Assembly: GCF_026274175.1 (NCBI RefSeq)
Contig: NZ_JAPHNL010000263.1
Span: 40,265-104,264 of the forward strand
Direction of reading: 5' to 3'
DNA length: 64,000 bases
Source of the DNA: Streptomyces beihaiensis
GTDB lineage: Bacteria > Actinomycetota > Actinomycetes > Streptomycetales > Streptomycetaceae
Part shown: one piece after another, positions 16,307 through 26,067 of the stretch
Layout of the letters: every line of letters starts with the position of its first letter
How positions within the stretch are numbered: the first letter of the stretch is position 1
Position numbers and translations under genes: made by a program
The notes under the pieces: generated by a model
Database searches by the model: none
Told to the model about the DNA's origin: nothing
Seen by the model: the letters and a program-made list of their open reading frames with translations, nothing else

Positions 16307-17217
16307 GCGCGGCCATCGAGGCGATCAGCCTCACCAAGCGGTACGGGAGGCGCGCCACCGCCGCCCTCGGCGACTGCTCCTTCCGGCTCCCGGCCGGCCG
16401 GATCAGCGCCCTCGTCGGGCCCAACGGCGCGGGCAAGTCCACCCTGCTCGCCATCGCGGCCGGGCTGCGGCGCCCCACCTCCGGCAGGCTCACCGTGCTC
16501 GGCGGCGCCCCCGGTGAGGCCCGCGCGAAAGTCGCGTACCTCTCGCAGGACAAGCCCCTCTACCCACAGCTGACCGTCGCGGCCACGCTCCGCCTGGGCG
16601 CCGAGCTGAACCCCGACCGCTGGGACGCGGCGTACGCGGCCGACATCGTGGAGCAGGGGTCGCTCGACCCGAAGGCGAAGATCCGCTCGCTCTCCGGCGG
16701 CCAGCGCACCCGTGTCGCGCTCGCCCTGGCCCTGGGCAAGCGGCCCGAACTGATGCTCCTGGACGAGCCGATGGCCGACCTGGACCCGCTCGCCCGCCAC
16801 GAACTGATGGGCACACTGATGGGCGACGCCGCCGAGCACGGCACCACCGTCCTGATGTCCTCGCACATCGTCTCCGAGCTCGCCGACGCCTGCGACCACC
16901 TGCTGCTCGTGGGCGGCGGCCGGATCAGGCTGGGCGGCGGCATAGACGACCTGACCGGCGCGCACAGTCTGGTCACGGGCCGCGGCGACCTCGCCGGGCA
17001 CACCGTCGTCGAGTCCCGCCCCTCCGGTCGCGGCGTCACCGCCCTGATCCGCCGCGAAGGCCGGCTCGGCGAGGGCTGGCAGGTCCAGGAGCCGTCCCTC
17101 GAGGAACTGCTCCTCGCGTATCTGCGCTCGCCCGGCGCCCCGGCCCTGCTCACCCCGAGCACCGCTCCCGCCACCGGCTCCGGCCCGGCCACGCACCGGG
17201 CGGAGGTGTCCGCGTGA
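16303..17217 (+). CDS. ABC transporter ATP-binding protein
   Basis: The 304-residue ATPase has Walker A GPNGAGKST, a Q-loop at YLSQD, the signature LSGGQR, Walker B LMLLDEP and the switch His in SSHIVSEL. Start ATG 16303 overlaps the regulator stop, and its own stop overlaps the first permease start, so the four genes form one operon. It powers the two following permeases. The substrate is unknown; export is likely from the lack of a binding protein. Confidence 0.92.
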   Translation: MSAAIEAISLTKRYGRRATAALGDCSFRLPAGRISALVGPNGAGKSTLLAIAAGLRRPTSGRLTVLGGAPGEARAKVAYLSQDKPLYPQLTVAATLRLGAELNPDRWDAAYAADIVEQGSLDPKAKIRSLSGGQRTRVALALALGKRPELMLLDEPMADLDPLARHELMGTLMGDAAEHGTTVLMSSHIVSELADACDHLLLVGGGRIRLGGGIDDLTGAHSLVTGRGDLAGHTVVESRPSGRGVTALIRREGRLGEGWQVQEPSLEELLLAYLRSPGAPALLTPSTAPATGSGPATHRAEVSA

Positions 17218-18245
17218 GCGCCACCGCCACCACCACGCCCCCGGCCCCCGGCAAGGCCCCGGCCCCGGTGCGGCGCACCCTGCCGGGCCCGGACGGCCTG
17301 GTCTGGACGATGCTGCGGCTGCACCGCAAGGCGCTGTGGGTGTGGACGGGGTACGTCGCCGTCAGCGCGGGGCTGCTGCTGTGGCTGTGGGGGCCGCGCT
17401 CGTCGGCCGTACAGAAGGCGTTCGACACGTTCGGGTACGCGGGGGCGCAGGACAATGCCTGGCGGGGCTCGTTCACCTTCACCTTCAACTACCTCTTCTA
17501 CGCTCCGCTGTCCTGGACCCGCATAGCCGCCGTCGCCCTCGCCGTCTTCGCGGCCGGTCCGCTGATCGGCCGCGAACTGGAGTCGGGTACGGCCAAGTTG
17601 GTGTGGACGCAGTCCGTGTCGCCCGCCCGTTGGCTCGCCGCCAAGCTGGCGCTGCCCGCGCTGTGCGTCACGGTCGGGACCACCCTGGTCGTCGTCGTCT
17701 ACCGACTGGTGTGGGACGGGCGCAACCATCTGCTGATCGCGGGTATCGGACCACGCGACTTCGCCTTCTCGGTGGGCCCGGCCACGGTGGTCAACGCGCT
17801 GGCCGGTCTGGCGCTCGGCGCCCTCGCCGCGCTGCTCGTGCGCCGTGTCCTGCCCGCCGTCACCCTGGCCGGAGCGGCGACGTTCCTGGTGGGCGCGGCG
17901 CGCGGCAACTCCTGGCCGTTCCAGGGCAGTTACCAGCAGCCGGAGCTGCCCGTGCACAGCAGGGCGATCACCTCCGCGGGCGCCGAGGTCCGCGACCCCG
18001 GGTGCGAGCTGAACCGCCGGTGCCTCGAACATCACGACATCACCGGCTTCACCCGCCATTACCTGCCGTCGCCCGACTACTGGCCCCGCCAGCTCGCGGA
18101 GACCGGCATACTGCTCGCCCTGACCGCACTCGCCGTCGCCGCTTCGTTCCTGGTGCTGCGCCGCTACGGTCCGGGCCGTGTCCGGCCGACGAGGCCCGCC
18201 CCGTCCGCGCCGGAGGGCCGCACCTCTAAGGAGGCCGCCGCATGA
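17214..18245 (+). CDS. ABC transporter permease
   Basis: The 343-residue protein has about six hydrophobic segments, including a first segment in LWVWTGYVAVSAGLLLWLWG and a last one in ETGILLALTALAVAASFLVL. It has the ELESGTAKLVWTQSVSPARWLAAK signature seen in ABC-2-type permeases of such operons. GTG start at 17214 overlaps the ATPase stop. It is a paralogue of the next gene: both share the WTQSV..ARWLA segment and a large extracytoplasmic region before the last helix. Confidence 0.85.
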   Translation: MSATATTTPPAPGKAPAPVRRTLPGPDGLVWTMLRLHRKALWVWTGYVAVSAGLLLWLWGPRSSAVQKAFDTFGYAGAQDNAWRGSFTFTFNYLFYAPLSWTRIAAVALAVFAAGPLIGRELESGTAKLVWTQSVSPARWLAAKLALPALCVTVGTTLVVVVYRLVWDGRNHLLIAGIGPRDFAFSVGPATVVNALAGLALGALAALLVRRVLPAVTLAGAATFLVGAARGNSWPFQGSYQQPELPVHSRAITSAGAEVRDPGCELNRRCLEHHDITGFTRHYLPSPDYWPRQLAETGILLALTALAVAASFLVLRRYGPGRVRPTRPAPSAPEGRTSKEAAA

Positions 18246-19237
18246 GCACGACCACCGTTCGCGCGCCCGGCGCCCCGGCCACCGCCGCGGGGCGGCGCAC
18301 CCTCTCTCCCACGAAGGGCCTCGTCCGGTCGGTTCTCCGGCTGCACCGCACCTCGGTGTGGCTGTGGGCTGGGTATGTCGCCGCGACCGCGGGCCTGCTG
18401 CTGTGGCTGTGGGGGCCCGGCACGTCAGGGCTGCACATCACCGGACGCTGCGACGCCGCCGTGGTGAACGCGTGCACCGCGAAGGGCCCGACCGCGGACA
18501 CGTACCACGCGCTGCTCACCCGAGTGGACGGCCTGATCGGGGTCGTTCCGCTGATCGCCTCGGCCGTCGCGGGCGGGGTGCTCGTCGCACGTGAGCTGGA
18601 GCGTGGCACGGCGCACCTCGCGTGGACGCAGTCCGTCACACCGGCGCGCTGGCTGGCGGTGAGGCTCGCCGTGCCCGCCGTGTGCGTGGTCGCGGGCACG
18701 ACCCTGCTGATGGTGCTGCGCCGCCTGGTCGCCTCGGGGGCGCAGGGGCTTTCGGGCAACCGGTGGTACGACGAGGCCCAGGTCTTCGACAACCTGGGGC
18801 CCACCGCCGTGGCGCTCCCGCTGCTCGGTCTCGCCATCGGCGCGCTGATCGGGTTCCTGGCCGAGCGCACCGCGGCCTCGATCTTCTTCTCGCTGCTCGT
18901 CTCGTCCCTGGTGACCGGGATGCTCGACATCACGCGTGACCTGATGTGGCCCACGGTGACCGTCACCGGCGACGTGAGCGCGGGGTACCCGAGGTTCCCG
19001 GGCGTGATCGTCGCCGAGGGCCCGGTCACCGGCAGCGGGGCGCGTCTGGCCGACGACCCGGGCTGCGTCGACGACAAGGCGTGCCTGGCCGCGCACGACA
19101 TCGTGGGCTACTACCGGGAGGGCCACCCGCCCTCGCACTTCTGGCCGCTGCAACTGGCCGAGACGGGCGTGGTGTTGGCGCTGACCGCGATCGTCGTGTT
19201 CGCCGTGTTCCGGATACTGGGGCGGCGCGTGGCATGA
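18242..19237 (+). CDS. ABC transporter permease (paralogue of the preceding gene)
   Basis: The 331-residue membrane protein matches the preceding permease in layout: N-terminal helix WLWAGYVAATAGLLLWLWG, the ELERGTAHLAWTQSVTPARW segment, and a C-terminal helix after FWPLQLAETG. Start ATG 18242 overlaps the previous stop by four bases. Together they probably form a heterodimeric membrane pore with the ATPase encoded at 16303. Confidence 0.85.
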   Translation: MSTTTVRAPGAPATAAGRRTLSPTKGLVRSVLRLHRTSVWLWAGYVAATAGLLLWLWGPGTSGLHITGRCDAAVVNACTAKGPTADTYHALLTRVDGLIGVVPLIASAVAGGVLVARELERGTAHLAWTQSVTPARWLAVRLAVPAVCVVAGTTLLMVLRRLVASGAQGLSGNRWYDEAQVFDNLGPTAVALPLLGLAIGALIGFLAERTAASIFFSLLVSSLVTGMLDITRDLMWPTVTVTGDVSAGYPRFPGVIVAEGPVTGSGARLADDPGCVDDKACLAAHDIVGYYREGHPPSHFWPLQLAETGVVLALTAIVVFAVFRILGRRVA

Positions 19238-19534
19238 CCGTCGGCTCGGGCGGCCCGTCCCGGCCGCGGGGCCCGCGCCGCCCCCGGAGGGACCCCGTGG
19301 GGCCGCCCGCGCATAGCCCGCACGTCATGTCGCCGTAACCATTGATTCAGACAGGCTTGCGACCCTCTCGGAATGCAGCCCCCCGCTCCCGACCCTGCGA
19401 AGGCCCCACCGGAGCCCGCCGCGTCCGCCGAGTCCGGCGCGCTCCGCCTCGCCCCTGCACCCGAGCCCGCGTCCGAGCCCCTCGGCGAAGGTTCCGACGC
19501 GCCCCGGGCCCGGTCCGCGCGGAACAATAGGGGC

Positions 19535-21928
19535 ATGAGCCAGTCGAGCGCCGCACAGGAGCAGTCCGTACCGGGAAAGGCCACGTCACGGAAGGCCGAG
19601 TCACGGAAGGCCACGTCACGGAAGGCCGAGTCACGGAAGGCCGAATCGGGTGGGGCCGAGGCGGGGAAGGCCACACCGGCCCAGCCGTCCGTCGGCACTC
19701 TCGCCGCCCACCGGCCCCACCCGGTGAACGGTGGCGATCTCGACGGCGAGTACACCGGAAAGTTCGCCGCGAAGTACGCCGGGATCGTCGGCGACATCGA
19801 CGCGGACCCGGACGACTACGAGGACGAATACGCGCCCGCGCACGCGGGCGAGGAGCTGCCGCAGGGCCGGTTCCTCGACCGGGAGCGCAGCTGGCTGGCG
19901 TTCAACGAGCGGGTCCTTGAGCTCGCCGAGGACCCGAACACCCCGCTCCTGGAGCGCGCCAACTTCCTGGCGATCTTCGCCTCCAACCTGGACGAGTTCT
20001 TCATGGTCCGGGTGGCGGGCCTCAAGCGCCGTATCGCCACCGGGGTCGCCACCCGCTCGGCCTCCGGGCTCCAGCCACGCGAGGTCCTGGAGCTGATCTG
20101 GAACCGCTCCCGCGAGCTCATGGCCCGGCACGCCGCCTGCTACCAGGAGGAGATCGCCCCGGCGCTGGCCGACGAGGGCATCCACATCGTCCGCTGGCAC
20201 GAGCTCACCGACAAGGAGCAGTCCCGGCTCTACTCGCTGTACATGCAGCAGATCTTCCCGGTGCTCACGCCGCTGGCGGTCGACCCGGCGCACCCGTTCC
20301 CGTACATCTCGGGTCTCTCCCTGAACCTCGCGGTCGTGGTCAGCAACCCGGTCTCCGGCCACCGCCACTTCGCCCGCGTCAAGGTGCCGCCGCTGCTCTC
20401 CCGCTTCCTGGAGGCGTCGCCGCAGCGGTACGTGCCCATCGAGGACGTCATCGCCGCGCCCCGGCACCTCGGCGAGCTGTTCCCGGGCATGACGGTCGAG
20501 GAACACCACATGTTCCGCCTCACCCGCAACGAGGACCTGGAGGTCGAGGAGGACGACACCGAGAACCTTCTCCAGGCCCTGGAGAAGGAGCTCATGCGGC
20601 GCCGGTTCGGCCCGCCCGTGCGCCTGGAGGTCGAGGAGACCATCGACTCCGAGGTGCTCAGCCTCCTCGTGCGCGAGCTGAAGATCGGCGAGGCGGAGGT
20701 GTACCCGCTGCCGGGCCCGCTCGACCTGACCGGCCTGTTCTCCGTCGCCCGCATCGACCGGCCCGAGCTGAAGTACCCGAAGTTCGTCGCGGGCACCCAC
20801 CGCGACCTCGCCGAGGTCGAGTCGGCGTCGGCCCCCGACGTCTTCGCCGCCCTGCGCACCCACGACGTTTTGCTCCACCACCCGTACGACAGCTTCTCCA
20901 CCTCCGTACAGGCGTTCCTTGAGCAGGCGGCCGCCGACCCGGACGTGCTCGCCATCAAGCAGACGCTGTACCGGACCTCCGGCGACTCGCCGATCGTCGA
21001 CGCGCTGATAGAGGCGGCCGAGTCCGGCAAGCAGGTGCTCGTCCTGGTGGAGATCAAGGCGCGCTTCGACGAGCAGGCCAACATCAAGTGGGCCAGGAAG
21101 CTGGAGGAGTCCGGCTGCCACGTCGTCTACGGTCTCGTCGGCCTCAAGACCCACTCCAAGCTCTCGCTCGTCGTGCGCCAGGAGGGCGACTCGCTCGTCC
21201 GCTACAGCCACGTCGGCACCGGAAACTACAACCCCAAGACGGCCCGCCTCTACGAGGACCTGGGCCTGCTCACCGCCAACCAGGAAGTCGGAGCCGACCT
21301 CTCCGACCTCTTCAACCGGCTGTCGGGCTACTCGCGCCGTGAGACCTACCGCCGCCTGCTCGTCGCCCCGAAGTCGCTGCGCACGGGCCTGATCACCCGC
21401 ATCGAGTCGGAGATCAAGCACCACCGCGCCGGCCGCCCCGCCTACGTCCGCGTCAAGGTCAACTCGATCGTCGACGAGGCCGTCATCGACGCCCTGTACC
21501 GGGCGTCGCAGGCGGGCGTGCCGGTCGACATCTGGGTGCGCGGGATCTGTGCCGTCCGTCCCGGGGTCGCGGGCCTGTCCGAGAACATCCGGGTCCGCTC
21601 GATACTCGGCCGCTTCCTCGAACACTCCCGCGTCTTCGCCTTCGGCAACGGCGGCGAGCCCGAGGTGTGGCTCGGCAGCGCCGACATGATGCACCGCAAC
21701 CTCGACCGCCGTATCGAGGCCCTGGTCCGCGTGGAGGACCCGGCCCACCGCGCGGCACTCAACCGGTTGCTCGAAACGGGGATGTCCGACACGACCGCCT
21801 CCTGGCACCTGGGCCCGGACGGTGACTGGACCCGGCACGCCGCCGACGCGGACGGGCGCCCCCTGCGCAACGTACAGGAGATGCTCATAGACGCCCGGAG
21901 GCGCCGGCGTGGCACAGCAACACCTTGA
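19535..21928 (+). CDS. ppk: Polyphosphate kinase (PPK1)
   Basis: The product (797 residues from this start) polymerises the gamma-phosphate of ATP into polyphosphate. The four-domain PPK1 pattern is clear: N domain [16 protein letters not shown] and [16 protein letters not shown], head domain, and two phospholipase-D-like catalytic domains with [13 protein letters not shown], the auto-phosphorylated His of SHVGTGNYN, and a second motif near [14 protein letters not shown]. About 90 extra N-terminal residues precede the conserved part and include a [10 protein letters not shown] repeat. The frame is open to an ATG at 19373 and that start is possible; ATG 19535 follows AGGGG. It sits in the phosphate region. 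Known Streptomyces ppk genes are PhoP-regulated, but I found no convincing PHO box in the 300 bases before it. Confidence 0.93.
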   Translation: MSQSSAAQEQSVPGKATSRKAESRKATSRKAESRKAESGGAEAGKATPAQPSVGTLAAHRPHPVNGGDLDGEYTGKFAAKYAGIVGDIDADPDDYEDEYAPAHAGEELPQGRFLDRERSWLAFNERVLELAEDPNTPLLERANFLAIFASNLDEFFMVRVAGLKRRIATGVATRSASGLQPREVLELIWNRSRELMARHAACYQEEIAPALADEGIHIVRWHELTDKEQSRLYSLYMQQIFPVLTPLAVDPAHPFPYISGLSLNLAVVVSNPVSGHRHFARVKVPPLLSRFLEASPQRYVPIEDVIAAPRHLGELFPGMTVEEHHMFRLTRNEDLEVEEDDTENLLQALEKELMRRRFGPPVRLEVEETIDSEVLSLLVRELKIGEAEVYPLPGPLDLTGLFSVARIDRPELKYPKFVAGTHRDLAEVESASAPDVFAALRTHDVLLHHPYDSFSTSVQAFLEQAAADPDVLAIKQTLYRTSGDSPIVDALIEAAESGKQVLVLVEIKARFDEQANIKWARKLEESGCHVVYGLVGLKTHSKLSLVVRQEGDSLVRYSHVGTGNYNPKTARLYEDLGLLTANQEVGADLSDLFNRLSGYSRRETYRRLLVAPKSLRTGLITRIESEIKHHRAGRPAYVRVKVNSIVDEAVIDALYRASQAGVPVDIWVRGICAVRPGVAGLSENIRVRSILGRFLEHSRVFAFGNGGEPEVWLGSADMMHRNLDRRIEALVRVEDPAHRAALNRLLETGMSDTTASWHLGPDGDWTRHAADADGRPLRNVQEMLIDARRRRRGTATP

Positions 21929-22982
21929 GTCCGACGTGTCGTCCGACGAGGCGGGCCACGTCCTGGCCGGCTATCTGCGGGCCCAGGCCACGGAGTTCCT
22001 GCGCTCGCTGCGCCAGCACGGCGAGAGCGGTGCGGCGGGCGACACCGCCGGCGCGGCCCGCTCCCTGCGCCGCGCCGCCCGCCGGGTCAGTGGCACGCTG
22101 CACACCTTCCGCCCGCTGCTGGACGCGGACTGGTCGGACACGCTCCGCCCCGAACTGGCGTGGCTGTCGGGCACGTTGGCGCAGGAACACGCGTACGCGG
22201 ACCGTCTCGAACGCCTGCACGAGGCGCTGCGCAGGCTGACGACCGCCACGACGGCCACGACCGCGCCACCGCCGCAGCGCACCGAGCGCGAACCCCGGAC
22301 CTCGGCTTCGGCTTCCCCGTCGGCATCGGCATCGGCATCGGCACCGGCACCGGCATCGGCTCGGTCGAAGCCTCCCGGCCCCGCCTCCCGGGAGACCCTC
22401 ACCGTGGGCGCGGCCAAGGCGACCGCGCTGCTCGACCGCCAGCTGACGCTCGCCCGGACACGGGCCCACAGCACGGCGCTGCAGGCCCTCGGCTCGTCCC
22501 GGTTCCACGCGGTCGCGGACAGCGTCGCCGTACTGGCCAGCGAGGTCCCGCTCTCCGGCGCCGACATACCGCTGGCGAAACTCGCCGCGCAGGCCGAGTC
22601 ACGCCTGACGGAGGCGGTCGTGGCGCTGCACGACGCGGCGGGCCGGACCCCGTGCAGGACGACCCCGTACGACGCGGACACCGACGCGCCCTGGCACCAC
22701 GTGCGGCTCCTGCTTCGTCTGCACCGTTACGCGCAGGAGGTCACGGACGGCCGGCCCGCCGCCGACGGCACGTGGCAGGCCGACGCGGCCCGCGCCCTCG
22801 ACGCCCACCGCGACGCCGCCGAGGCCGCGGCCGCCGCCGCCCAGGCGGCCCGCACGGCACGGATCGCCCCGTCGACGGCATACGCCCTGGGCGTCCTCCA
22901 CGCCGACCAGCGCCACCAGGTGGAGGCCGCCCGTGCCGCGTTCACCCGGGCATGGCAACGAGAGGCGGTGGGCACACCGTGA
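21909..22982 (+). CDS. CHAD-domain protein
   Basis: The 357-residue protein has the helical CHAD fold, which binds polyphosphate through conserved His and basic residues. Visible segments are [28 protein letters not shown] with the characteristic R-R-x-R-x-x-H-like run, [19 protein letters not shown] and [17 protein letters not shown] Ser-Ala/Pro-Ala linker of about 20 residues in the middle is encoded by a 6-base tandem repeat (about 22315-22370). GTG start 21909 overlaps the end of ppk by 20 bases, which supports a functional link to polyphosphate. Confidence 0.85.
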   Translation: MAQQHLESDVSSDEAGHVLAGYLRAQATEFLRSLRQHGESGAAGDTAGAARSLRRAARRVSGTLHTFRPLLDADWSDTLRPELAWLSGTLAQEHAYADRLERLHEALRRLTTATTATTAPPPQRTEREPRTSASASPSASASASAPAPASARSKPPGPASRETLTVGAAKATALLDRQLTLARTRAHSTALQALGSSRFHAVADSVAVLASEVPLSGADIPLAKLAAQAESRLTEAVVALHDAAGRTPCRTTPYDADTDAPWHHVRLLLRLHRYAQEVTDGRPAADGTWQADAARALDAHRDAAEAAAAAAQAARTARIAPSTAYALGVLHADQRHQVEAARAAFTRAWQREAVGTP

Positions 22983-22989
22983 ACACCCC

Positions 22990-23451
22990 ATGACCGCGCA
23001 CCACGGCACCGGCCCGGACCCGCACGCCGCCGCGCGAGGCCCGCTGGTCCGCGCCGCGGGCTGCGTGCTGTGGCGCCACTGCCCGCTCAGCGGCGGCACG
23101 GTCGAGATCTGCCTCGTGCACCGCCCCAAGTACGACGACTGGTCCCACCCCAAGGGCAAGCTCAAGCGCGGCGAGGCCCCGCGGGACGCGGCGTTGCGCG
23201 AGGTGCTCGAGGAGACCGGAGCGGCCTGCGAGCTCGGGGCGCCGCTGCCGACGGCGCGCTACCTGGACGCACGCCACCGCCCGAAGGAGGTCCACTACTG
23301 GGCCGCCGAGGCGACCTCCGGCGCGTTCGTTCCCAGCCACGAAGTCGACCGCATCCGGTGGCTGCCGCCCGACGCGGCCCGCGCCCGCCTCACCCAGCCG
23401 CGCGACCGCGACCTCGTCGACGCCCTGCTCGACGCCCTCCGCGCGGCCTGA
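22990..23451 (+). CDS. NUDIX hydrolase (MutT-like)
   Basis: The 153-residue protein has a full NUDIX box, GKLKRGEAPRDAALREVLEETG, binding the Mg ions used to hydrolyse nucleoside diphosphate derivatives. It lies directly after the CHAD gene and ahead of pstS. I chose ATG 22990; the frame is open slightly upstream inside the CHAD gene. The HPKGKLKRGE form resembles diadenosine-polyphosphate or MutT1-type enzymes. The actual substrate cannot be read from sequence. Confidence 0.88.
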   Translation: MTAHHGTGPDPHAAARGPLVRAAGCVLWRHCPLSGGTVEICLVHRPKYDDWSHPKGKLKRGEAPRDAALREVLEETGAACELGAPLPTARYLDARHRPKEVHYWAAEATSGAFVPSHEVDRIRWLPPDAARARLTQPRDRDLVDALLDALRAA

Positions 23452-23604
23452 GCCCGGCCCGAGCCACAGCCCGCGCCCGGCCCGAGCCGAGCCCGGACCC
23501 GCTCCGAGCCGCGCCCTGAGCCGCGGCCCGCGAACCCCTCACGTCACGCGCCTCACAGCCTGGCGCCGTGACCACTCCGTGACCTAACCACACCGCCCGC
23601 TTAG

Positions 23605-23648
23605 GTTCACCCGCCGTTCACTTTCGCCCATCGGCCGCTTCACCTGAT
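23605..23648 (+). promoter_or_regulatory. PHO box (PhoP-binding direct repeats) of the pst operon
   Basis: Four 11-base direct-repeat units stand in a row: GTTCACCCGCC, GTTCACTTTCG, the weaker CCCATCGGCCG, and CTTCACCTGAT. This is the Streptomyces PhoP operator format (GTTCACC plus four bases). A -10-like TAATTT follows at 23654-23659, about 130 bases before the pstS start. The remainder of 23452-23791 holds nothing else recognisable. Confidence 0.85.
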
Positions 23649-23791
23649 CTGCCTAATTTCGGCCTTACGCGGTGAGCACCGGGACGAGAATCCGGTGCGA
23701 CCGACCGCACCACGACCGACCGAACGTCCGCAGACTTCGCACGCCGCCACGGAAAACAGAGGCCGGCGGCTCCTGGAAGGAACATCCGAAA

Positions 23792-24919
23792 GTGAAGCTT
23801 CAGCGCAAGAACCGGCTCCGCGCCCTCTCCTTCGGCGCCATCGCCGTCTCCGGCGCCCTGGCCCTCACGGCGTGCGGCTCCGACAACAACAGCGGCGGCA
23901 ACGGCGGCGGCGCCAGCGCCTCGGCCAACGCCTCGAACATCAAGTGCGACAACGCCAAGGGCCAGCTGCTCGCCTCCGGTTCCACCGCTCAGCAGAACGC
24001 CATCGGCCAGTGGTCGAAGGACTTCATGGCGGCCTGCTCCGGCGTCCAGATCAACTACAAGGGTGTCGGCTCCGGCGCGGGCATCCAGGACTTCCTCCAG
24101 GGCAACACGGCCTTCGCGGGTTCCGACTCCTCGCTCAAGCCCGACGAGGTCGCCCAGTCCAAGAAGGTCTGCAAGGGCGGCAAGGCCATCGACCTGCCCA
24201 TGGTCGGCGGCCCGATCGCGGTCATCTACAACCTCGACGGCGTGGACAACCTCACCCTCGACGCCCCGACCCTCGCCAAGATCTTCGACTCGAAGATCAA
24301 GAAGTGGAACGACCCGGCGATCGCCAAGCTGAACCCGAAGGCGAAGCTCCCGAACCTGGCGATCCAGGCGTACCACCGCACCGAGGACTCGGGCACCACG
24401 GACAACTTCACCAAGTACCTGAAGGCCGCCGCCCCGTCCGACTGGAAGTACAGCGGCGGCAAGGCATGGCAGGCGCAGGGCGGCCAGTCCGCCAAGGGCT
24501 CCTCCGGTGTCGCCGCGGGCGTCAAGCAGACCAACGGCTCCATCGCCTACGACGAGCTGTCCTACGCCAAGGGCCTGCAGATGGCCCAGCTGGACACCGG
24601 CGCCTCCAAGCCGGTCGCCCTGACCACCGACTCCGCGTCCAAGGCGATCGCCGACGCCAAGATCGTCGGCGCCGACGGCGACCTGTCGCTCGAGCTGAAC
24701 TACGCCACCAAGGCGGAGGGCGCCTGGCCGATCGTCCTCGTCACGTACGAGATCGCCTGCGACAAGGGCAACAAGGCCGACACCCTGCCGGCCACCAAGG
24801 CATTCCTGAAGTACATCTCCAGCGACGACGCTCAGGCGGGCCTGGCCAACCAGAGCTACGCGCCGCTGCCGAAGGAGATCGCCACCAAGGTGCAGTCCGC
24901 CATCGACGGCCTCTCCTGA
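23792..24919 (+). CDS. pstS: Phosphate-binding lipoprotein of the Pst transporter
   Basis: The 375-residue protein has a lipoprotein signal (basic start, hydrophobic run, lipobox LTAC with Cys near residue 28), a short Gly/Ser/Ala linker and the PBP-like phosphate-binding domain: ASGSTAQQNAI, GVGSGAGI, GSDSSLKPDE and the RTEDSGTTDNF segment. It delivers phosphate to PstCA. GTG start at 23792 follows GGAAGGAAC. A row of PHO-box repeats upstream indicates PhoR/PhoP induction under phosphate starvation. It heads pstSCAB. Confidence 0.95.
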   Translation: MKLQRKNRLRALSFGAIAVSGALALTACGSDNNSGGNGGGASASANASNIKCDNAKGQLLASGSTAQQNAIGQWSKDFMAACSGVQINYKGVGSGAGIQDFLQGNTAFAGSDSSLKPDEVAQSKKVCKGGKAIDLPMVGGPIAVIYNLDGVDNLTLDAPTLAKIFDSKIKKWNDPAIAKLNPKAKLPNLAIQAYHRTEDSGTTDNFTKYLKAAAPSDWKYSGGKAWQAQGGQSAKGSSGVAAGVKQTNGSIAYDELSYAKGLQMAQLDTGASKPVALTTDSASKAIADAKIVGADGDLSLELNYATKAEGAWPIVLVTYEIACDKGNKADTLPATKAFLKYISSDDAQAGLANQSYAPLPKEIATKVQSAIDGLS

Positions 24920-25065
24920 CACCCGCTCGCACGCACACCTGACGCCCGCGTCCGGTCCGGTCCCCCGCCCACTCGGGCCGCGGGACCGGGCCGGACCGGA
25001 CCCACGTCACCCATCCGGTGCACCGCCGCCGGGGGAGCGATCCCCCATCCAGACCGGAGAACAGC

Positions 25066-26067
25066 ATGGAAATAACCAAGGAAACCGCACCACCACCCCC
25101 CGCCGTACCCGCCGCCGCAGCCCACGGCCGGCGCGGCGTCACCCGCCCCGGTGACCGCATCTTCTCGGGCCTGTCCCGCGGATCCGGCATCCTGCTGCTC
25201 GTGCTCATGGCCGCCATCGCGGTCTTCCTCACGGTGCGCGCCGCGAACGCCATCTCGCAGGACCACGGAAACTTCCTCACCACCTTCGAGTGGGACGCCA
25301 ACACCACGCCGCCCGTCTTCGGCATCGCCGTCCTGCTCTACGGCACGCTGGTCAGCTCGGTCATCGCGATGGCCATCGCGGTCCCGATCGCCGTCGGCAT
25401 CGCCCTGTTCATGACGCACTACGCGCCGCGCAGGCTCGGCGGCCCGCTCGCGTACGTCATCGACCTGCTCGCCGCGGTCCCCTCGATCGTGTACGGCCTG
25501 TGGGGCGCCCTCTTCCTGGTCCCGCACCTGCAGGGCCTGACCTCCTGGCTCGACCAGTACCTCGGCTGGACCGTCATCTTCGACCAGTCCAACCCCGGCA
25601 CCGCGCCGCGCAACCTGTTCACCGCGGGCATCCTGCTCGCCATCATGATCCTTCCGATCATCACCAACGTCAGCCGCGAGGTCATCCGGCAGGTCCCGGC
25701 CGCGCACGAGGAGGCCGCACTGGCCCTCGGCGCCACCCGCTGGGAGACCATCCGGATGTCGGTGCTGCCGTTCGCCCGCTCCGGCATCATCAGCGCCTCG
25801 ATGCTGGGCCTGGGCCGCGCGCTCGGCGAGACGATGGCCGTCGTCACCGTCCTGTCGTCCTCGGACAAACTGACCGCGCACATCCTCGACCCGGGCGGCG
25901 GCACCTTCGCCGCGAACATCGCCTCGCACTTCGGTGAGGCCACCAGCCTCGGCCGTGACGCGCTCATCGCCTCCGGCCTCGTGCTCTTCGTGATCACGCT
26001 GCTGGTCAACGGAGCGGCCCGAGTGATCATCGCCCGCCGCAAGGAGTACTCGGGGGCCAACGCATGA
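25066..26067 (+). CDS. pstC: Phosphate ABC transporter permease PstC
   Basis: The 333-residue membrane protein has about six helices and the ABC permease EAA loop AAHEEAALALGATRWETIRMSVLP. The periplasmic-side segment after VYGLWGALFLVPHLQ is typical of PstC. Start ATG 25066 has GGAGA upstream. It follows pstS after a 146-base gap and its stop overlaps pstA (ATGA). Confidence 0.94.
   Translation: MEITKETAPPPPAVPAAAAHGRRGVTRPGDRIFSGLSRGSGILLLVLMAAIAVFLTVRAANAISQDHGNFLTTFEWDANTTPPVFGIAVLLYGTLVSSVIAMAIAVPIAVGIALFMTHYAPRRLGGPLAYVIDLLAAVPSIVYGLWGALFLVPHLQGLTSWLDQYLGWTVIFDQSNPGTAPRNLFTAGILLAIMILPIITNVSREVIRQVPAAHEEAALALGATRWETIRMSVLPFARSGIISASMLGLGRALGETMAVVTVLSSSDKLTAHILDPGGGTFAANIASHFGEATSLGRDALIASGLVLFVITLLVNGAARVIIARRKEYSGANA

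Noticed and set aside
19631-21838. Long minus-strand open frame opposite ppk
   Set aside because: The plus-strand frame has complete polyphosphate kinase motifs; the reverse frame has only low-complexity Val/Asp/Arg sequence.
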